Shown here: positions 44,691 through 52,284 of the stretch, one piece after another
How the letters are laid out: every line of letters starts with the position of its first letter
Position numbering within the stretch: the first letter of the stretch is position 1
Translations under genes and position numbers: made by a program
Origin: Pedobacter nutrimenti
Lineage (GTDB): Bacteria; Bacteroidota; Bacteroidia; Sphingobacteriales; Sphingobacteriaceae
Reading direction: 5' to 3'
Assembly: GCF_003208655.1 (NCBI RefSeq)
Contig: NZ_QKLU01000004.1
Span: forward strand, 186,001 to 250,000
Length of the DNA: 64,000 bases
The notes under the pieces: generated by a model
Told to the model about the DNA's origin: nothing
The model's input: the letters and a program-made list of their open reading frames with translations, nothing else
Databases searched by the model: none

Positions 44691-45464
44691 CTAACCTCCC
44701 AGAAACACCTGTCCTTCCAGCCAGGCCTTGAAGCCCGCTGCACGCTCCCGACTGATCACCGCTTCAATATCTTCATCCACCTGGGGCAGCAGCTGTATCA
44801 CATAGCGGCTGTTGTAATAGGTGGTAATTTTCCGGATTGCATCGATATGTACAATCAGCTTCCGGTTGATGCGAAAAAAGAAGTTTTTATCCAGCATTTT
44901 TTCCATCTGGTCCAGGGAATAATCTAAAGGTACTTTTTGCCCTGCCTGGGTAACTGCCCAGGTAATTCCGGTCATAAAATACAGGTAAGCAATGTCCCTG
45001 GCTTTTACATAAATCAACTGGTTGTTGATTTTCCCTATAAAACGGCTATGTTCCCTTTTGAAAAATTCTTCCGCTATTTTAGAGATCTGCAGGCCATTGG
45101 AAGGGACCTTAAAATACGCATATTTTTCCATCGCCCTTTCCAGGTCACGGATGTCAATTGGCTTCATTAAATAGTCAACACTGTATACCTTAAAAGCCTG
45201 CAGGGCAAAACTATCATAAGCAGTGGTAAAGATCACCGGAATTTTGATTTCCCGGTGTTCAAAAAGTTCAAAACAATTTCCGTCCGACAGCTGAATGTCC
45301 ATAAACACCAGATCGGCCTGCCCCTTTTCTTCGGCAAACCATTTCAGGCCTTCCTCTACTGACTCCATAATGGACAGTACGTCCAGCCTGGTTACACATT
45401 TTTGTAAAAGCTGCACCAGCCTTTCGGCATTGTGCCTTTCATCCTCGAATATGATGACCTTCAT
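44691..45464 (-). CDS. LytTR-family response regulator
   Basis: 257 aa. Receiver domain: acidic FEDE near the N terminus, phospho-acceptor Asp in LVFMDIQLSDG, Thr in VIFTTAYDSFALQAF and Lys in YLMKPIDIRDLE. The C-terminal LytTR DNA-binding domain is about residues 150-250 (YVKARDIAYLYFMTG, FFFRINRKLIVHIDAIRKI). Its gene overlaps the histidine kinase gene by 26 bp, so it is the direct partner of that kinase. Confidence 0.94.
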   Translation of the reverse strand: MKVIIFEDERHNAERLVQLLQKCVTRLDVLSIMESVEEGLKWFAEEKGQADLVFMDIQLSDGNCFELFEHREIKIPVIFTTAYDSFALQAFKVYSVDYLMKPIDIRDLERAMEKYAYFKVPSNGLQISKIAEEFFKREHSRFIGKINNQLIYVKARDIAYLYFMTGITWAVTQAGQKVPLDYSLDQMEKMLDKNFFFRINRKLIVHIDAIRKITTYYNSRYVIQLLPQVDEDIEAVISRERAAGFKAWLEGQVFLGG

Positions 45465-46521
45465 GATTTTTTATAATAGGAATTTTAACAATAAACTGAT
45501 CTGTGGTTTCGATGACTTCTATTTTACGATCGCTGGTCAGCTCATACCTTTTACTGATGTTGTCCAGGCCCAGTCCTATAGATGTCTTAACCCCGTAACG
45601 CTTGCGAAAATCATTGACAATAAACAGGGTATCTTCTTTGTCATGTATAGCAATCCGCAAGGGACTGGCCGCAGAAAAACGATTGTGTTTTACTGCATTT
45701 TCCACCAGCATCTGCAAGGTTGCCGGGGGCAGCATCCCTTTATTTTGCACCTCCTCGCTAATGGAAATGTCAAATTCAATACTGTCCTGGTGCCGGATCC
45801 GGATGAGAAAAGAATACGACTCCAGAAATTCCAGTTCTGTTTTTACCGGCACCAGGTTTTCAAATTTCTTGTCCAGGATATAGCGGTAACTTTTGGCCAG
45901 CTGGGTAATGTACTCAGCAGAGAGGTCTGCACTCTGGTACACCAGATTGGTCAGCACACTTAAAGAATTGAAAAAGAAATGAGGGTCTACCTGGCTCCTT
46001 AACACATCATATTTGGCCTGGATATTTTCCCTGCGCAACCTTTCTTCGTTGAGCCTGGATTCCTGCCAGCTTTTATAATAGAAAATGGTCCCATTGTAAG
46101 CCAGAATAAGCAGGTAAAACATAAAAAGCCCAAAAATCAGGTCGTAGCTGAAAGAAGCAAAACTGCTCCAGGCCATATAATTTCCAAAAAAAACCACATC
46201 AAAAAGGGCATAACAGAAGCTGAACAGATAAGCCGTTAGCAGGCCATAAGCAAACAGGCCAAACACCAACACCAGCACCTTCAAAGAACCGGTCTTTTTG
46301 CTTGTTTTTTTTTCAATGCCCCTGGCAAAAGCAGTCCCACCTGCCCAGGCCAGCAAACCAAAAATCACAAAAAGCAGACTAAAACCCTCACTCCTGAACA
46401 GCACTGAACCGGACCTTGCCGGAAAAGAAAGGTCAAAAGATTTAAATACCAAACTGAAAAGGTAAAGGACCAGGATCCTAAGCCCATATACCATTAAACG
46501 GTCCCGGAGCACAACTTTCAT
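45439..46521 (-). CDS. LytS-type sensor histidine kinase
   Basis: 360 aa from the ATG at 46521; the longer frame to 46563 would overlap the upstream gene. Four hydrophobic segments span residues 10-150 (YGLRILVLYLFSLVF; LLFVIFGLLAWAGGTAF; VLVLVFGLFAYGLLTAYLF; IFGLFMFYLLILAYNGT). A coiled-coil linker and the His_kinase domain follow: phospho-acceptor in RSQVDPHFFFNSLSVL, N-box LQMLVENAVKHN and G-box IGLGLDNISKRYEL. No separate sensor domain is visible, so the signal is probably sensed in the membrane. It is placed inside a dehydrogenase gene cluster. Confidence 0.93.
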   Translation of the reverse strand: MKVVLRDRLMVYGLRILVLYLFSLVFKSFDLSFPARSGSVLFRSEGFSLLFVIFGLLAWAGGTAFARGIEKKTSKKTGSLKVLVLVFGLFAYGLLTAYLFSFCYALFDVVFFGNYMAWSSFASFSYDLIFGLFMFYLLILAYNGTIFYYKSWQESRLNEERLRRENIQAKYDVLRSQVDPHFFFNSLSVLTNLVYQSADLSAEYITQLAKSYRYILDKKFENLVPVKTELEFLESYSFLIRIRHQDSIEFDISISEEVQNKGMLPPATLQMLVENAVKHNRFSAASPLRIAIHDKEDTLFIVNDFRKRYGVKTSIGLGLDNISKRYELTSDRKIEVIETTDQFIVKIPIIKNHEGHHIRG

Positions 46522-46522
46522 G

Positions 46523-47521
46523 TTAAAAATATTGATGTTCCTTAAACCAGGCCAATGCCGCACCGATCGCCCTGGAAACCGGACTAAATTCCATATTCAG
46601 TTCACGCACAGCTTTGTCTGCGGAATAATAATTATACGCACACAATGTACAGGCAGCGAAGTAATTGAGTTTTACATTTTTTTTGCCCATCAACTGCGCA
46701 ATACTGCCCGCAAGGCCAGCAATTTTTAAAACAAAAGCCGGAATACGCAACATCCTGGGATCCTGGCCTTTTTCTTCATTAAGCAACCTGAAAAAATCAC
46801 CATAACTTAAATTTCTGCCCGCCAACAGATAACACTCTCCCTGCCGGCCTAAGGTCAATGATCTGGCTATGGCCAGGCAAACATCCTTTACAGCCACAAA
46901 ATTTTTCCCTCCGGGCGGATAAAAAACAAACCGTTTGTTTAACCCGTGCAGAATCAGTTGACCTGAACTGGGTTTGACGTCCCCCGCCCCAATCATAAAA
47001 GTCGGATTGAGGACCACTGCCGGTAAATTCCTCAGTGCAGCCTGTTCTAAAACATATTGCTGGGCAATGTATTTGCTGCTAATGTAACCCGAGCTCAGGT
47101 AAGACAAACTAAAAGAGCTGAGTTCGGTGGAAGCCCCGGAACGGTTTCCAGGACCAATGGTATTGGCTGTACTGATGTACACCAGTTTTTTGACCCCATG
47201 CTGCAGACAGGCTTTTACGATGTTTTTTGTGCCCCTGACATTTACCCTTTCATAGACCTGCTCATCTACCCCCCACTGACTGGTTACAGAAGCCGCATGC
47301 ACCACATAATCGCAGCCCTTTACCGCAGCAGCAACATGGTTTGCCTCACTGATGTCCCCGTAATAAACTTCAAAAGGAATATCCGGAAGGGCTTTAACAT
47401 TGGCAAAAGGCCGCATCATCAGCTTCAGCTCATAGCCCTGTTCATACAATTCTTTTGCAGCATTTGTCCCCAAAAAGCCATTACCGCCTGTAATCAGTAC
47501 TTTTCCTTTTTTTCCAAACAT
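46523..47521 (-). CDS. NAD-dependent epimerase/dehydratase (dihydroflavonol-reductase-like)
   Basis: 332 aa. Extended SDR: LITGGNGFLGTNAAKEL, VVHAASVTSQWG, ISTANTIG and catalytic YISSK, with the conserved VVLNPTFMIGAGD at about residue 170. It has the layout of the dihydroflavonol-4-reductase/HpnA-like subgroup. It starts where the preceding SDR gene ends, and its stop codon is next to the start of the kinase gene, so the three are one transcript. Substrate unknown. Confidence 0.9.
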   Translation of the reverse strand: MFGKKGKVLITGGNGFLGTNAAKELYEQGYELKLMMRPFANVKALPDIPFEVYYGDISEANHVAAAVKGCDYVVHAASVTSQWGVDEQVYERVNVRGTKNIVKACLQHGVKKLVYISTANTIGPGNRSGASTELSSFSLSYLSSGYISSKYIAQQYVLEQAALRNLPAVVLNPTFMIGAGDVKPSSGQLILHGLNKRFVFYPPGGKNFVAVKDVCLAIARSLTLGRQGECYLLAGRNLSYGDFFRLLNEEKGQDPRMLRIPAFVLKIAGLAGSIAQLMGKKNVKLNYFAACTLCAYNYYSADKAVRELNMEFSPVSRAIGAALAWFKEHQYF

Positions 47522-48327
47522 TATTTAAAAACCATATCCTTTCTAATCACCCTGGAAGCAATTTTAAGTTTGAGTTCCAGAGGCAAAAACCGCATCAGCA
47601 GATAGTTAATTTTATTCCAGGCGCCAGGTATGATCACTGCTTTACCTGCAAAAGTTTTTTGTAAAGAGATCCGAACTACTTCAGCTGTGGACATCAGCCC
47701 GATCCTGCCCCGGATACCCTGCTTTATGATACGGGCAGATACAGAAGAATTGGTCATCATTTGTCCCGGACAAACCACACTTACTGAAACAGCCGTACCA
47801 TAAAGTTCTTCCTTAAGGCCCAAAGAGAATGAAGAAATAAAAGCCTTGGAAGCAGGATATACTGTTTTATAAGCAATCGGGGTAAAAGCCGCCATGCTCG
47901 ATACATTTAAAATATAGCTCTTTTGCTGGCGCAGCAGGTGCGGAAGTAAAGTCTGGGTAATCTGGACCATACTCCGGATGTTCACCTGCAGGATCTGGTC
48001 CAGCGCTTCCATAGAGCTCTCGCTCATGGCCGCCGTGCCGCCGATCCCTGCATTATTGATCAGACAACTGACTTCGAAATTTTCCAGAATGTGGTTCAGG
48101 TGTTCCAATAACTGCATCCTGTCGGTCAGGTCAAATTCAAATACCTTCACATCCACATCGTATTCCTGCATAAGGCTTTCGGCCAGACCAGTAGCAAAAC
48201 TACCCGGCAGGGCCATCATCAGGATGTTCATTCCACGCGCAGCACATTGGACGCTGAATTCCTTGCCCAGGCCCGAACTGGCACCTGTAATGAGTGTATA
48301 GTCCTGCAGCGCCCTATTCATGATCAT
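47521..48327 (-). CDS. Short-chain dehydrogenase/reductase
   Basis: 268 aa. Classical SDR: TLITGASSGLGKEFS, CLINNAGIGGTAAM (NNAG motif), catalytic Ser in LNVSSMAAFTP and YPASKAF (YxxxK). It should reduce or oxidise a carbonyl/alcohol using NAD(P)H. The start at 48327 or 48321 overlaps the end of the upstream gene by 14 or 8 bp. Its stop touches the start of the next dehydrogenase gene. Confidence 0.92.
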   Translation of the reverse strand: MIMNRALQDYTLITGASSGLGKEFSVQCAARGMNILMMALPGSFATGLAESLMQEYDVDVKVFEFDLTDRMQLLEHLNHILENFEVSCLINNAGIGGTAAMSESSMEALDQILQVNIRSMVQITQTLLPHLLRQQKSYILNVSSMAAFTPIAYKTVYPASKAFISSFSLGLKEELYGTAVSVSVVCPGQMMTNSSVSARIIKQGIRGRIGLMSTAEVVRISLQKTFAGKAVIIPGAWNKINYLLMRFLPLELKLKIASRVIRKDMVFK

Positions 48328-48874
48328 AAAAATAAGTGTCCAGGCATTTTTTTACTTCCAGGAGCAACCGGGAATCTACATCGGGAAAAAGCTGATCTGA
48401 ACTGCAATTAAACCGCTCCAGAAATTCCCTGATGCCCCAGCCTGCAAAACTTTGCCTGATTGCATTTCTGACTGTCCCGGGATAAAACTCTCCTTTTTCA
48501 CAAAGGGACTCTTCTGCAAGATGCTCCAGGAGTTGTAAATTCACTTCATCCTGACTGTCCAGGACGGCATAACCAGACAATAAGCGCAACAAGTCATGAA
48601 TAAAAATCAACTCTATCCAGGAACTGTAAAAGCCATACTGGCTGACCTGTTCTTTTCGGACCAGGCAGGTTTCCTTTATGCCCTCGCCCAGATAAGCTTG
48701 TTCTATTTTACCCAGAAAATGCCCCAGGAGCGTAGAAACATCAGCTTTTTCGATTTCATAATCTGCAATTACCAACATCATTTTTCGAACGGTTTGATGT
48801 AAGACAACAAAGTCCGAAATTCCCCCTACGACCTTCAGGTCTTTATTTCCTTTTACAGAATACGCTTTTAACAT
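48314..48874 (-). CDS. Hypothetical protein heading the dehydrogenase/LytSR unit
   Basis: 186 aa from the ATG at 48874 (MLKAYSVKGNK); the frame continues up to a TTG at 48928 with another ATG at 48913, so the start is uncertain. Mainly helical and acidic, with no signal peptide (LHQTVRKMMLVIADYEIEK, LLEHLAEESLCEKGEF, EVKKCLDTYFYD). I do not recognise the family. The overlap with the SDR gene suggests it belongs to the pathway or regulates it. Confidence 0.6.
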   Translation of the reverse strand: MLKAYSVKGNKDLKVVGGISDFVVLHQTVRKMMLVIADYEIEKADVSTLLGHFLGKIEQAYLGEGIKETCLVRKEQVSQYGFYSSWIELIFIHDLLRLLSGYAVLDSQDEVNLQLLEHLAEESLCEKGEFYPGTVRNAIRQSFAGWGIREFLERFNCSSDQLFPDVDSRLLLEVKKCLDTYFYDHE

Positions 48875-48983
48875 TACGTCAGTTTTACAGTGCCGAGCAC
48901 CAAAACTGTTCATAAGTTTACAAGGCAAAAAAGAATCTGTGCTGAACTGCGGAGATTTCCGCCTGAACCGTATTAAATCATCA

Positions 48984-49454
48984 TCAGGCTGTTTTGATCA
49001 GCCTGACATCTACCTGCAGGCGCTCAATGGAAACAACCTTCACCAGGTCATGGTAACCCGGAAACAATGGATTTAACAAATAATTGTATTCTAAAGTATT
49101 GATGGCCGAACGGACTTTTGCAGCAATATATTTGCGGTCATTCATCATCCCATCACCAATTTTACGGTTTTCAAGGTTTCCAATGGCCTGCCAGCTTTTC
49201 GGATAAGCTTTATCCGGAAGCATATAAATTCCATTTTCGGGTGCCTGGACTTCTATTCCCATAATATACAAATCGGGCGGGGTATCTTCTGCATCAAAAT
49301 GCACCAGACTTTCCAGATAAGCCAGAGAGCTGTTTTCACTGCTGTACAGCATATAGGTGCCCGGATTGTTCCAGCGCCCGCCTTCCTTATAGGCGCCCAT
49401 ACCAGAAAGATCAGTGGCTCTTTTTTCTGATTTTGCAATACGGTAAACGATCAT
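48984..49454 (-). CDS. RES-domain toxin
   Basis: 156 aa, the typical size. Conserved RES features: VYRIAKSE at the N terminus, Arg in YKEGGRWNNPG, Tyr/Glu in SLAYLESLVHF and Ser in AKVRSAINTLEYNYLLNP. RES toxins degrade NAD+ or ADP-ribosylate targets and halt growth. It overlaps the antitoxin gene by one base (TAATG), toxin second, as usual for RES/Xre pairs. Confidence 0.92.
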   Translation of the reverse strand: MIVYRIAKSEKRATDLSGMGAYKEGGRWNNPGTYMLYSSENSSLAYLESLVHFDAEDTPPDLYIMGIEVQAPENGIYMLPDKAYPKSWQAIGNLENRKIGDGMMNDRKYIAAKVRSAINTLEYNYLLNPLFPGYHDLVKVVSIERLQVDVRLIKTA

Positions 49455-49921
49455 TAGGAATAGACCCCTTCTTCTATTCTTCCCAGAACCTGGTCTACCA
49501 TGGCCAGGCCGGTTGGCAGATAAAAAAGGGCCAGCGGTTTCATATTGTTTAAAGCCCGGTTGGGTGTACTCAGCCAGCGCTGTACTTTGTCTTCATTTTC
49601 AAAAACTTCAAAGGCATGTTCTACAACTTTTGCCACCTCAATGACATGGGAAGAAGCATATTTATCCAGTTTATCTTCGCTTTTTTTGCGCTCCAGGGTT
49701 TTGACCGAAAGGTTCAGGATGTCTTCTGCAAAGTTCTTTTTAGACATACCCATATGCCCTACAAGGGCATCAACAGAAGCTTTTTTGATCCCGGTATTGC
49801 TTAAAGTAATCAAATCAAAATCAGACCGGATGTTTCCCTGTACCAGTTCCGCTCCACCTAAAAGGTAGACGATGTCATAAACAAAATTTCTTTTTTTCTC
49901 TAAAACCGCCATATCCGACAT
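49454..49921 (-). CDS. Xre/MbcA/ParS-type antitoxin
   Basis: 155 aa from the ATG at 49921; the frame opens at a TTG at 49930. An N-terminal Xre-like helical domain (SVDALVGHMGMSKKNFAEDIL, given as about residues 45-65) is followed by the C-terminal MbcA/ParS (DUF2384) domain: VFENEDKVQRWLSTPNRAL, PLALFYLPTGLAMV and GRIEEGVYS. It neutralises the RES toxin and probably represses the pair's promoter. Confidence 0.92.
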   Translation of the reverse strand: MSDMAVLEKKRNFVYDIVYLLGGAELVQGNIRSDFDLITLSNTGIKKASVDALVGHMGMSKKNFAEDILNLSVKTLERKKSEDKLDKYASSHVIEVAKVVEHAFEVFENEDKVQRWLSTPNRALNNMKPLALFYLPTGLAMVDQVLGRIEEGVYS

Positions 49922-49927
49922 TTTTAC

Positions 49928-49935
49928 CAAATATA
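49928..49935 (-). promoter_or_regulatory. Possible -7 promoter element of the toxin-antitoxin pair
   Basis: TATATTTG on the minus strand matches the consensus exactly and ends 6 bp before the ATG at 49921. Transcription from it would give a nearly leaderless mRNA. No -33 box is evident. Confidence 0.4.
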
Positions 49936-50045
49936 AGGAATAAATGTCGCATTTGTTTTAAGGAAAAAGAATTTTTTCAAATCTTCACTGCCATAGGGTT
50001 GTCAGTGCCTTTTTCTTTTTTTGTGAAAACAGATTTTAAATCCTT

Positions 50046-50462
50046 ATGTCCGAAACACAAACCATCCAAACACGAGAAATTGTCCAGAACTTTTACCAGG
50101 CACTTGCAAACAGGGAGCTGCAAAAATTGACCGGGTTCTTTGCAGAGCAAACAGACTGGGATATCCCAGGAGATCAGGAGCTGGCACCCTGGCTTGGCAA
50201 ACGTGAAAACAAGCGTCAAATTAAAGCTTTTTTTGAATTACTCTGGCAAAACACAGAACCTGTTACTGCACAAATAGAGCATATCCTTGCAGAAGGAGAT
50301 TTCGCAGTAGCGACAGGTCATTTCAGTTCAAAAATGCTCCGTTCTTCCCAGATTTATTCTTCTATATTTTCTGCACATTTTACCATAAAAAACGGGCAGA
50401 TTGTCCGCTACCGCTTTTTAGAAGACAGCAACGGCCTGGTGGAAGCCTTATGTTTACCTTAA
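50046..50462 (+). CDS. SnoaL-like (NTF2 fold) protein
   Basis: 138 aa. SnoaL pattern: VQNFYQALANRELQKLTGFFAEQTDWDIPGD in about residues 13-43, the KRQIKAFFELLW helix and the sheet GDFAVATGHFSS / FSAHFTIKNGQIVRYRFLEDS. The W-x-I-P-G motif with a following acidic residue is typical of SnoaL_2. Enzymatic role not proven. Its stop overlaps the 3' end of the convergent gene at 50459 by 4 bp. Confidence 0.85.
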   Translation: MSETQTIQTREIVQNFYQALANRELQKLTGFFAEQTDWDIPGDQELAPWLGKRENKRQIKAFFELLWQNTEPVTAQIEHILAEGDFAVATGHFSSKMLRSSQIYSSIFSAHFTIKNGQIVRYRFLEDSNGLVEALCLP

Positions 50463-50902
50463 ATTTTTACCCGCACTTCAAAATCGGCAGACATCTGTGC
50501 ATTGTAGACCTTAAAGCAAATTTCCCAGCGATCCTTGAGCAGGTCTGCAATGCACTCCCTGAACAAACGCTCAAAGCTGTCAAAGTCGATTCCAGGTCTG
50601 CAAATGACCAGGTACTGGTCGTCCCCCTGCGCAATAACTTCCTGAACATCCGTTTTCCAGTGTAATTTAATGTCCCAGGGCAACCTGTTGAAATTTTGCT
50701 GATCAATCAGTTGACCGATGCGCTTTACCAGGTCCTGATCTATTTCGGTTTTACCACGTACAGACCACTCGCCTTCCAATTTTTCGATACTGCCCAACAA
50801 CTCGTCCCCATCAACAATACGCCAGGGTTCACCTGAACGGAACTGCAACACCTGATAAACTACTCTTTCTGTCCCCGGAGGGAAATAAGCCAATTCAATC
50901 AT
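50459..50902 (-). CDS. Conserved hypothetical protein
   Basis: 147 aa, soluble, no signal peptide. Landmarks: PWRIVDGDELLGSIEKLEGEW, QLIDQQNFNRLPWDIKLHWK and GIDFDSFERLFRECI. The family is unknown to me. It is 8 bp downstream of the gene at 50911 in the same direction, and the two are probably one operon. Confidence 0.7.
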   Translation of the reverse strand: MIELAYFPPGTERVVYQVLQFRSGEPWRIVDGDELLGSIEKLEGEWSVRGKTEIDQDLVKRIGQLIDQQNFNRLPWDIKLHWKTDVQEVIAQGDDQYLVICRPGIDFDSFERLFRECIADLLKDRWEICFKVYNAQMSADFEVRVKI

Positions 50903-50910
50903 ACCACGAA

Positions 50911-51306
50911 TTAATCAATATTTTCAATAGGGATCAAAATGTTCTTCTGTTTTTCGAATACTTTTTTGCCATAACGAAAGCGGAACCGAAAGGCATAAGC
51001 ATCAAAACCAACCTCTTTTACAAAATCAATCAGTACAGGACGCAATAGCTCCATAAACTTCAGACAGTATTCGTCCATGTCCCCGTCAATAAATTTTGAG
51101 CGGTAAGCCTCCGAAAATTCCATCAGGTTAATTTCTATAGACTCTACCGTGTTGTTAAAAAACTGGGTTTTGTTAATGATGTTGTTGCGCAGCTTTCCAT
51201 TTAGCCTTACAAACATCACCAGTTTTTCCTGCAATAACCTGATTGTATCGCGGTAATCCAGTTGCCAAAGATAGCCGCCCGGGGTAAATTCTAATTTGCG
51301 CATCAT
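50911..51306 (-). CDS. Conserved hypothetical protein
   Basis: 131 aa, soluble. Landmarks: FTPGGYLWQLDYRDTIRLLQEK, FFNNTVESIEINLMEFSEAYR and FVKEVGFDAYAFRFRFRYG. No domain recognised. First gene of a probable two-gene operon, with a good promoter upstream. It shares its upstream region, including two copies of a palindromic element, with the divergent DinB-like gene. ATG at 51306 or 51303. Confidence 0.7.
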   Translation of the reverse strand: MMRKLEFTPGGYLWQLDYRDTIRLLQEKLVMFVRLNGKLRNNIINKTQFFNNTVESIEINLMEFSEAYRSKFIDGDMDEYCLKFMELLRPVLIDFVKEVGFDAYAFRFRFRYGKKVFEKQKNILIPIENID

Positions 51307-51325
51307 TTGTTCCTTAATTTCCTTA

Positions 51326-51358
51326 CAAATCTATATCAAATAGGAAGTTAAGTCCAAA
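51326..51358 (-). promoter_or_regulatory. Promoter of the two-gene hypothetical operon
   Basis: On the minus strand TTTG (51355-51358), a 21-bp spacer and TAGATTTG (51326-51333), ending 19 bp before the ATG at 51306. Both boxes match; the spacer is 1-2 bp longer than usual. Confidence 0.6.
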
Positions 51359-51360
51359 TA

Positions 51361-51414
51361 AAATACTAATTATTTTAGTTTTATTAATTTTGAAAATACT
51401 AATTATTTTAGTTT
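51361..51414. repeat. Two copies of a 21-bp element with an internal palindrome
   Basis: Positions 51361-51381 and 51394-51414 are identical over 21 bp, and their spacing is 33 bp, three helical turns. Each contains ACTAA-N5-TTAGT, an inverted repeat of the size bound by dimeric regulators (TetR, MarR or HxlR type). They lie between two divergent promoters, so one regulator could control both directions. Confidence 0.8.
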
Positions 51415-51424
51415 AAAAATATTT

Positions 51425-51432
51425 TATATTTG
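51425..51432 (+). promoter_or_regulatory. -7 promoter element of the DinB-like gene
   Basis: TATATTTG is an exact -7 match, 49 bp before the start at 51482 and 10 bp after the second palindromic element. No TTTG at the usual -33 distance, which may mean that an activator is needed. Confidence 0.5.
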
Positions 51433-51481
51433 CGTTAAGTCCTGATTATTTTGCAGGACCGGAACGATTAATTTTTTACCT

Positions 51482-51982
51482 ATGTACCGCAACATCACCG
51501 ATTTTTTAAACGACTGGAAATACGAAAGTGAAAACACTGCAAAAGTATTTTCTATGATTACCCATCAAAGCCGTCAGACGGTTCTGAACGAAAATGTACG
51601 TTCACTCGAACGCCTGGCCTGGCATCTGAGCCAAACCATTACCGATTTTGGTTACCGCAGTGGACTGTTAACCAGCGACCCGCTCGACAAACAGCCCATA
51701 CCGGAAAGCATGACAGCCCTGACAGCCATTTATCAGGATTACGCCGAGCAGTTTGCAAAAGCCGTGCATTCCAAATGGACAGATTCTTCTTTAACCGATG
51801 AGGTAGACATGTACGGAAGTCCCTGGACCAAAGGCACTCTATTACGTATACTGATTACCCATCAAAGCCACCACCGCGGACAAATGACCATCATCATGCG
51901 TATGCTTGGACTAGCTGTGCCGGGGGTTTACGGTCCTACTAAAGAAGAATGGGCCGGCATGGGTATACCGGCACAAGAATAA
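51482..51982 (+). CDS. DinB-family protein
   Basis: 166 aa four-helix-bundle protein. The His ligands of the family's metal site are seen in LERLAWHLSQTI and in TLLRILITHQSHHRGQMTII (HxxxHRGQ). The closing GVYGPTKEEWAGMG is common in DinB-like proteins of Bacteroidota. Family members are metal-dependent, some transferring thiols. Function here unknown. It faces two palindromic elements upstream. Confidence 0.9.
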   Translation: MYRNITDFLNDWKYESENTAKVFSMITHQSRQTVLNENVRSLERLAWHLSQTITDFGYRSGLLTSDPLDKQPIPESMTALTAIYQDYAEQFAKAVHSKWTDSSLTDEVDMYGSPWTKGTLLRILITHQSHHRGQMTIIMRMLGLAVPGVYGPTKEEWAGMGIPAQE

Positions 51983-52019
51983 AGAGGACTGTCACTGCAA
52001 TTTCCATTTTTAGTTGCTT

Positions 52020-52049
52020 TTTGTTATGGCATAAATTTCATTACATTTA
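52020..52049 (+). promoter_or_regulatory. Promoter of the KOW-like gene
   Basis: TTTG (52020-52023), an 18-bp spacer and TACATTTA (52042-52049), the same form as at the BlaI promoter, 18 bp before the ATG at 52068. Confidence 0.6.
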
Positions 52050-52067
52050 AGTTCAATTCTAGTCCAT

Positions 52068-52268
52068 ATGCAAACTCAAGCCGGCACAACAGAGAATTTA
52101 AAAGATGGTGACAAATGTATGGTTGTCAAAGGGACACATACTGGAAAATCCGGTACAGTCAGAGATATACACATCAGCAAAACCGGCCATATAACCATTA
52201 CCGTTGAACAGGACAACGCGGTCAGATTCAAAACCCTGGGAAGAAATGTTGTCATTTCTCCCAGGTAG
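52068..52268 (+). CDS. Small KOW-like protein
   Basis: 66 aa. The centre reads KDGDKCMVVKGTHTGKSGTV, matching the KOW pattern (hydrophobic-x-G-x-H/x-x-G-x-x-G-x-V) found in ribosomal protein L24 and NusG. It then ends in RFKTLGRNVVISPR. No other domain. KOW motifs bind RNA or proteins, so a role on RNA is possible but not shown. It has its own promoter and is convergent with the lipoprotein gene at 52285. Confidence 0.72.
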   Translation: MQTQAGTTENLKDGDKCMVVKGTHTGKSGTVRDIHISKTGHITITVEQDNAVRFKTLGRNVVISPR

Positions 52269-52284
52269 TCTTTTGATTTTCGAT

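Noticed and set aside
45295..45963. 222-aa open frame on the plus strand
   Set aside because: Antisense to both the LytTR regulator and the histidine kinase, which are clear genes; no domain visible.
47057..47605. 182-aa open frame on the plus strand
   Set aside because: Antisense across two dehydrogenase genes with intact catalytic motifs.
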